Shown piece by piece: positions 62,575 to 64,000 of a stretch of DNA of 64,000 nt (position 1 is its first letter; each line of letters begins with the position of its first letter). The stretch is from Acinetobacter equi (GTDB lineage: Bacteria; Pseudomonadota; Gammaproteobacteria; Pseudomonadales; Moraxellaceae): NCBI RefSeq assembly GCF_001307195.1, contig NZ_CP012808.1, forward strand, positions 1,426,001-1,490,000, given 5' to 3'. The notes below the pieces were generated by a model, which was not told where the DNA came from, ran no database searches, and saw only the letters and a list, made by a program, of their open reading frames with translations. A program made the position numbers and the translations under genes.

Positions 62575-63477
62575 ATGAATATATTAATTGCACTATTTCC
62601 GCTTGTTTCCTTAATTGCGGTTGGGTGTATTTTGAAAAAAACTCGATTTCTCACAGATGGATTTTGGGGAAATTCGGAAAAATTAAATTACTATGTTTTA
62701 TTTCCTGCATTACTATTTTTGAATATTTCAAAAGTTGAACTTAATCTTGATACAGTTTCAAGTTTAATTATGGTGTTAGGAGTAGTAACTATCGGTGTTG
62801 CTATTTTTTTATGGAGTTTAAAAAAATATTATCAGACTCCCATAACAAGATTTGGCGTTTATGTACAAAGCCAATTACGGTTTAATACCTATATTGGTCT
62901 CTCTTTAGTTGCCATGCTTTCAGGTACTAAAGGTATGCAGATGTTTTCAATGTTAATTGCTGTTGCTATACCATTAGTAAACATTATTTCTGTATTGTCA
63001 TTTTCTACAGTTAATGCTGAAAATTTACGTAAAACTTGTTTTGCAATTTTAAAAAACCCACTCATTTTAGGTTGTGTAGTTGGTGTTATTTTTAATTTTC
63101 TCAATTTGAATTTATTTGAAGGGATAGAGCGGTTACTTGGTTTATTTGCGGCAATGAGTTTACCCTTAGGCTTGCTATCTGTAGGTGCTGCGTTACAGTT
63201 TAATCAAATAAAAACAGATATTAAGCGTTTAAGCCTAAATGTATTTGGTCGCTTGTTGATGATGCCATTACTTGCATTTTTCACATGTTATTGTTTTGGT
63301 TTAAATCAGTTTGAGACGACCATTTTAGTTACTTATTTTGCTTTACCTACAGCATCTGCCTCTTATATTTTAACAAAAGTTTATGCCGGGGATGATCGTT
63401 TGATGGCAGCAGTGATTAGCTTACAAACAGTATTTTTTATTGTGACGTATCCAGTCTTAGTGGAAATATTGCTTTGA
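62575..63477 (+). CDS. AEC family transporter
   Basis: 300 residues with about ten predicted membrane helices. The auxin-efflux-carrier fold shows in FLTDGFWGNSEKLNYYVLFPALLF, LRFNTYIGLSL and LPTASASYILTKVYAGD. Bacterial members export organic acids such as malate. Starts 25 bp after the ftsK terminator, where enterobacteria have lolA. Substrate unknown. Confidence 0.88.
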   Translation: MNILIALFPLVSLIAVGCILKKTRFLTDGFWGNSEKLNYYVLFPALLFLNISKVELNLDTVSSLIMVLGVVTIGVAIFLWSLKKYYQTPITRFGVYVQSQLRFNTYIGLSLVAMLSGTKGMQMFSMLIAVAIPLVNIISVLSFSTVNAENLRKTCFAILKNPLILGCVVGVIFNFLNLNLFEGIERLLGLFAAMSLPLGLLSVGAALQFNQIKTDIKRLSLNVFGRLLMMPLLAFFTCYCFGLNQFETTILVTYFALPTASASYILTKVYAGDDRLMAAVISLQTVFFIVTYPVLVEILL

Positions 63478-63495
63478 ATTATTCTTAATTAAATT

Positions 63496-63526
63496 AAAAA
63501 AGCCTGCATGTTATGCAGGCTTTTTA
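63496..63526. terminator. Terminator between convergent genes
   Basis: AAAAAGCCTGCAT/ATGCAGGCTTTTT stem with a GTT loop; serves the AEC gene and the PA4642-family gene. Confidence 0.92.
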
Positions 63527-63550
63527 TTTATAGAAAATTTTAAATAAAAC

Positions 63551-63838
63551 TTAAGCAAATTTTGCAAGCACTTCTAAAAAGCCATCTTTTTGACGAGGAA
63601 ACTTCGCAATAACCTCATGAATACGTTGACCTTCTAAATTGGTGGCATTGAGATCACGACCATCTGCAACGAATTTTGTCAAGAGACGTTCATAATCAGC
63701 AGGGCGCATATGTTTATATGCATGGTAAAGTACATGGAAATCTGCATTCACGCCTTCAGGAGGAAGCTGATTAAGGTAGGCAAATACACGCTCATCTGAC
63801 CATTCTTCGTTGAACGTTGCTGGTTGTGATAATGCCAT
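63551..63838 (-). CDS. PA4642 family protein
   Basis: 95 residues, soluble, no signal peptide. WSDERVFAYLNQLPPEGVNADFHVLYHAY followed by HMRPADYERLLTKFVADGRDL matches a small conserved gammaproteobacterial family named after Pseudomonas PA4642. It is all-helical by appearance and has no known activity. Confidence 0.8.
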   Translation of the reverse strand: MALSQPATFNEEWSDERVFAYLNQLPPEGVNADFHVLYHAYKHMRPADYERLLTKFVADGRDLNATNLEGQRIHEVIAKFPRQKDGFLEVLAKFA

Positions 63839-63870
63839 TGCAATCTCCTAAATATATTCGTTTCAAGGTT

Positions 63871-63939
63871 TAAAAAAGGCAAAATACTTGTACGGCAAGG
63901 GAAAGGGATCTTTCCTAAACTTGCTGTGTATTTTGCCTT
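63871..63939 (-). terminator. Long hairpin, probable terminator of the next minus-strand gene
   Basis: AAGGCAAAATAC (63876-63887) and GTATTTTGCCTT (63928-63939) are perfect arms. Inside, GCAAG/CTTGC and GGAAAG/CTTTCC extend the stem. Read on the minus strand it ends in a T-run (GCCTTTTTTA), as a terminator should. The remaining bases to 64000 include a possible gene end: a minus-strand TAA at 63972-63974 preceded by eight open codons (NINLPEER), too short to name. Confidence 0.6.
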
Positions 63940-64000
63940 GATTCAATGCAGTTGACTAATCAGAAATCAAATTATCGCTCTTCAGGCAAATTGATATTCA

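Overview
The window is a chromosomal segment of a low-GC gammaproteobacterium, almost certainly Acinetobacter. The evidence is the 16S/23S/5S operon with tRNA-Ile(GAT) and tRNA-Ala(TGC) in its spacer, the Acinetobacter-like sequence of SecA, HemJ, RsmA and FabB, and the absence of petABC between rpsI and sspA, where Pseudomonas carries them. Nearly every gene is a housekeeping gene on an intact, compact chromosome. I see no insertion sequence, prophage, CRISPR array, integron or recognisable defence island.

Layout. 1-7.1 kb: the end of an exported tyrosine-phosphatase-like protein, secA, a small exported protein, argJ, nadA and a four-tRNA operon (Pro-Arg-His-Pro). 7.2-9.4 kb: a yfiRNB-type c-di-GMP module (periplasmic repressor, membrane diguanylate cyclase, OmpA lipoprotein). 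9.5-15.4 kb: a complete rRNA operon with two promoters, RNase III processing stems and a terminator. 15.5-18.7 kb (minus strand): rplM-rpsI, a 540-bp gap with a candidate small RNA, then sspA-sspB and a tail-anchored unknown. 19.0-21.7 kb: pdxA-rsmA-apaH. 21.8-33.5 kb: an orphan glycosyltransferase-like gene, an lrgAB pair, hflX, a 48-residue membrane peptide, an acyltransferase, a phospholipase D lipoprotein, a phosphoesterase, an MHS transporter, a hemolysin III protein, a methyltransferase and a GNAT protein.

34.6-40.1 kb is the clearest accessory unit: a FadR-type regulator faces an operon for L-fuconate catabolism (2-keto-3-deoxy-L-fuconate dehydrogenase, a fumarylacetoacetase-type hydrolase, L-fuconate dehydratase and an ACS-family importer). 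Three copies of a 13-bp palindromic operator lie between them. The genes for making fuconate from fucose are not present in the window. 42.5-46.1 kb is a D-alanine unit: an Lrp-type regulator, dadA and cycA, with a 13-bp palindrome at each end of the regulator gene. 46.2-48 kb carries hemJ and fabB. 49.5-54.3 kb is the str operon (rpsL, rpsG, fusA, tuf), whose intercistronic regions hold alternative RNA hairpins and a 20-codon leader ORF before fusA. 54.4-63.8 kb carries rimI, the N-degron aminoacyl-transferase pair bpt and aat, a methyltransferase with a regulatory domain, trxB, ftsK, an AEC transporter and a PA4642-family protein.

The most interesting signals are regulatory rather than new gene families: the switch-like leaders of the str operon, the operator triplet of the fuconate cluster, the paired Lrp-type palindromes and the candidate RNA between rpsI and sspA. 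None was tested by folding or database search; all were read by eye.
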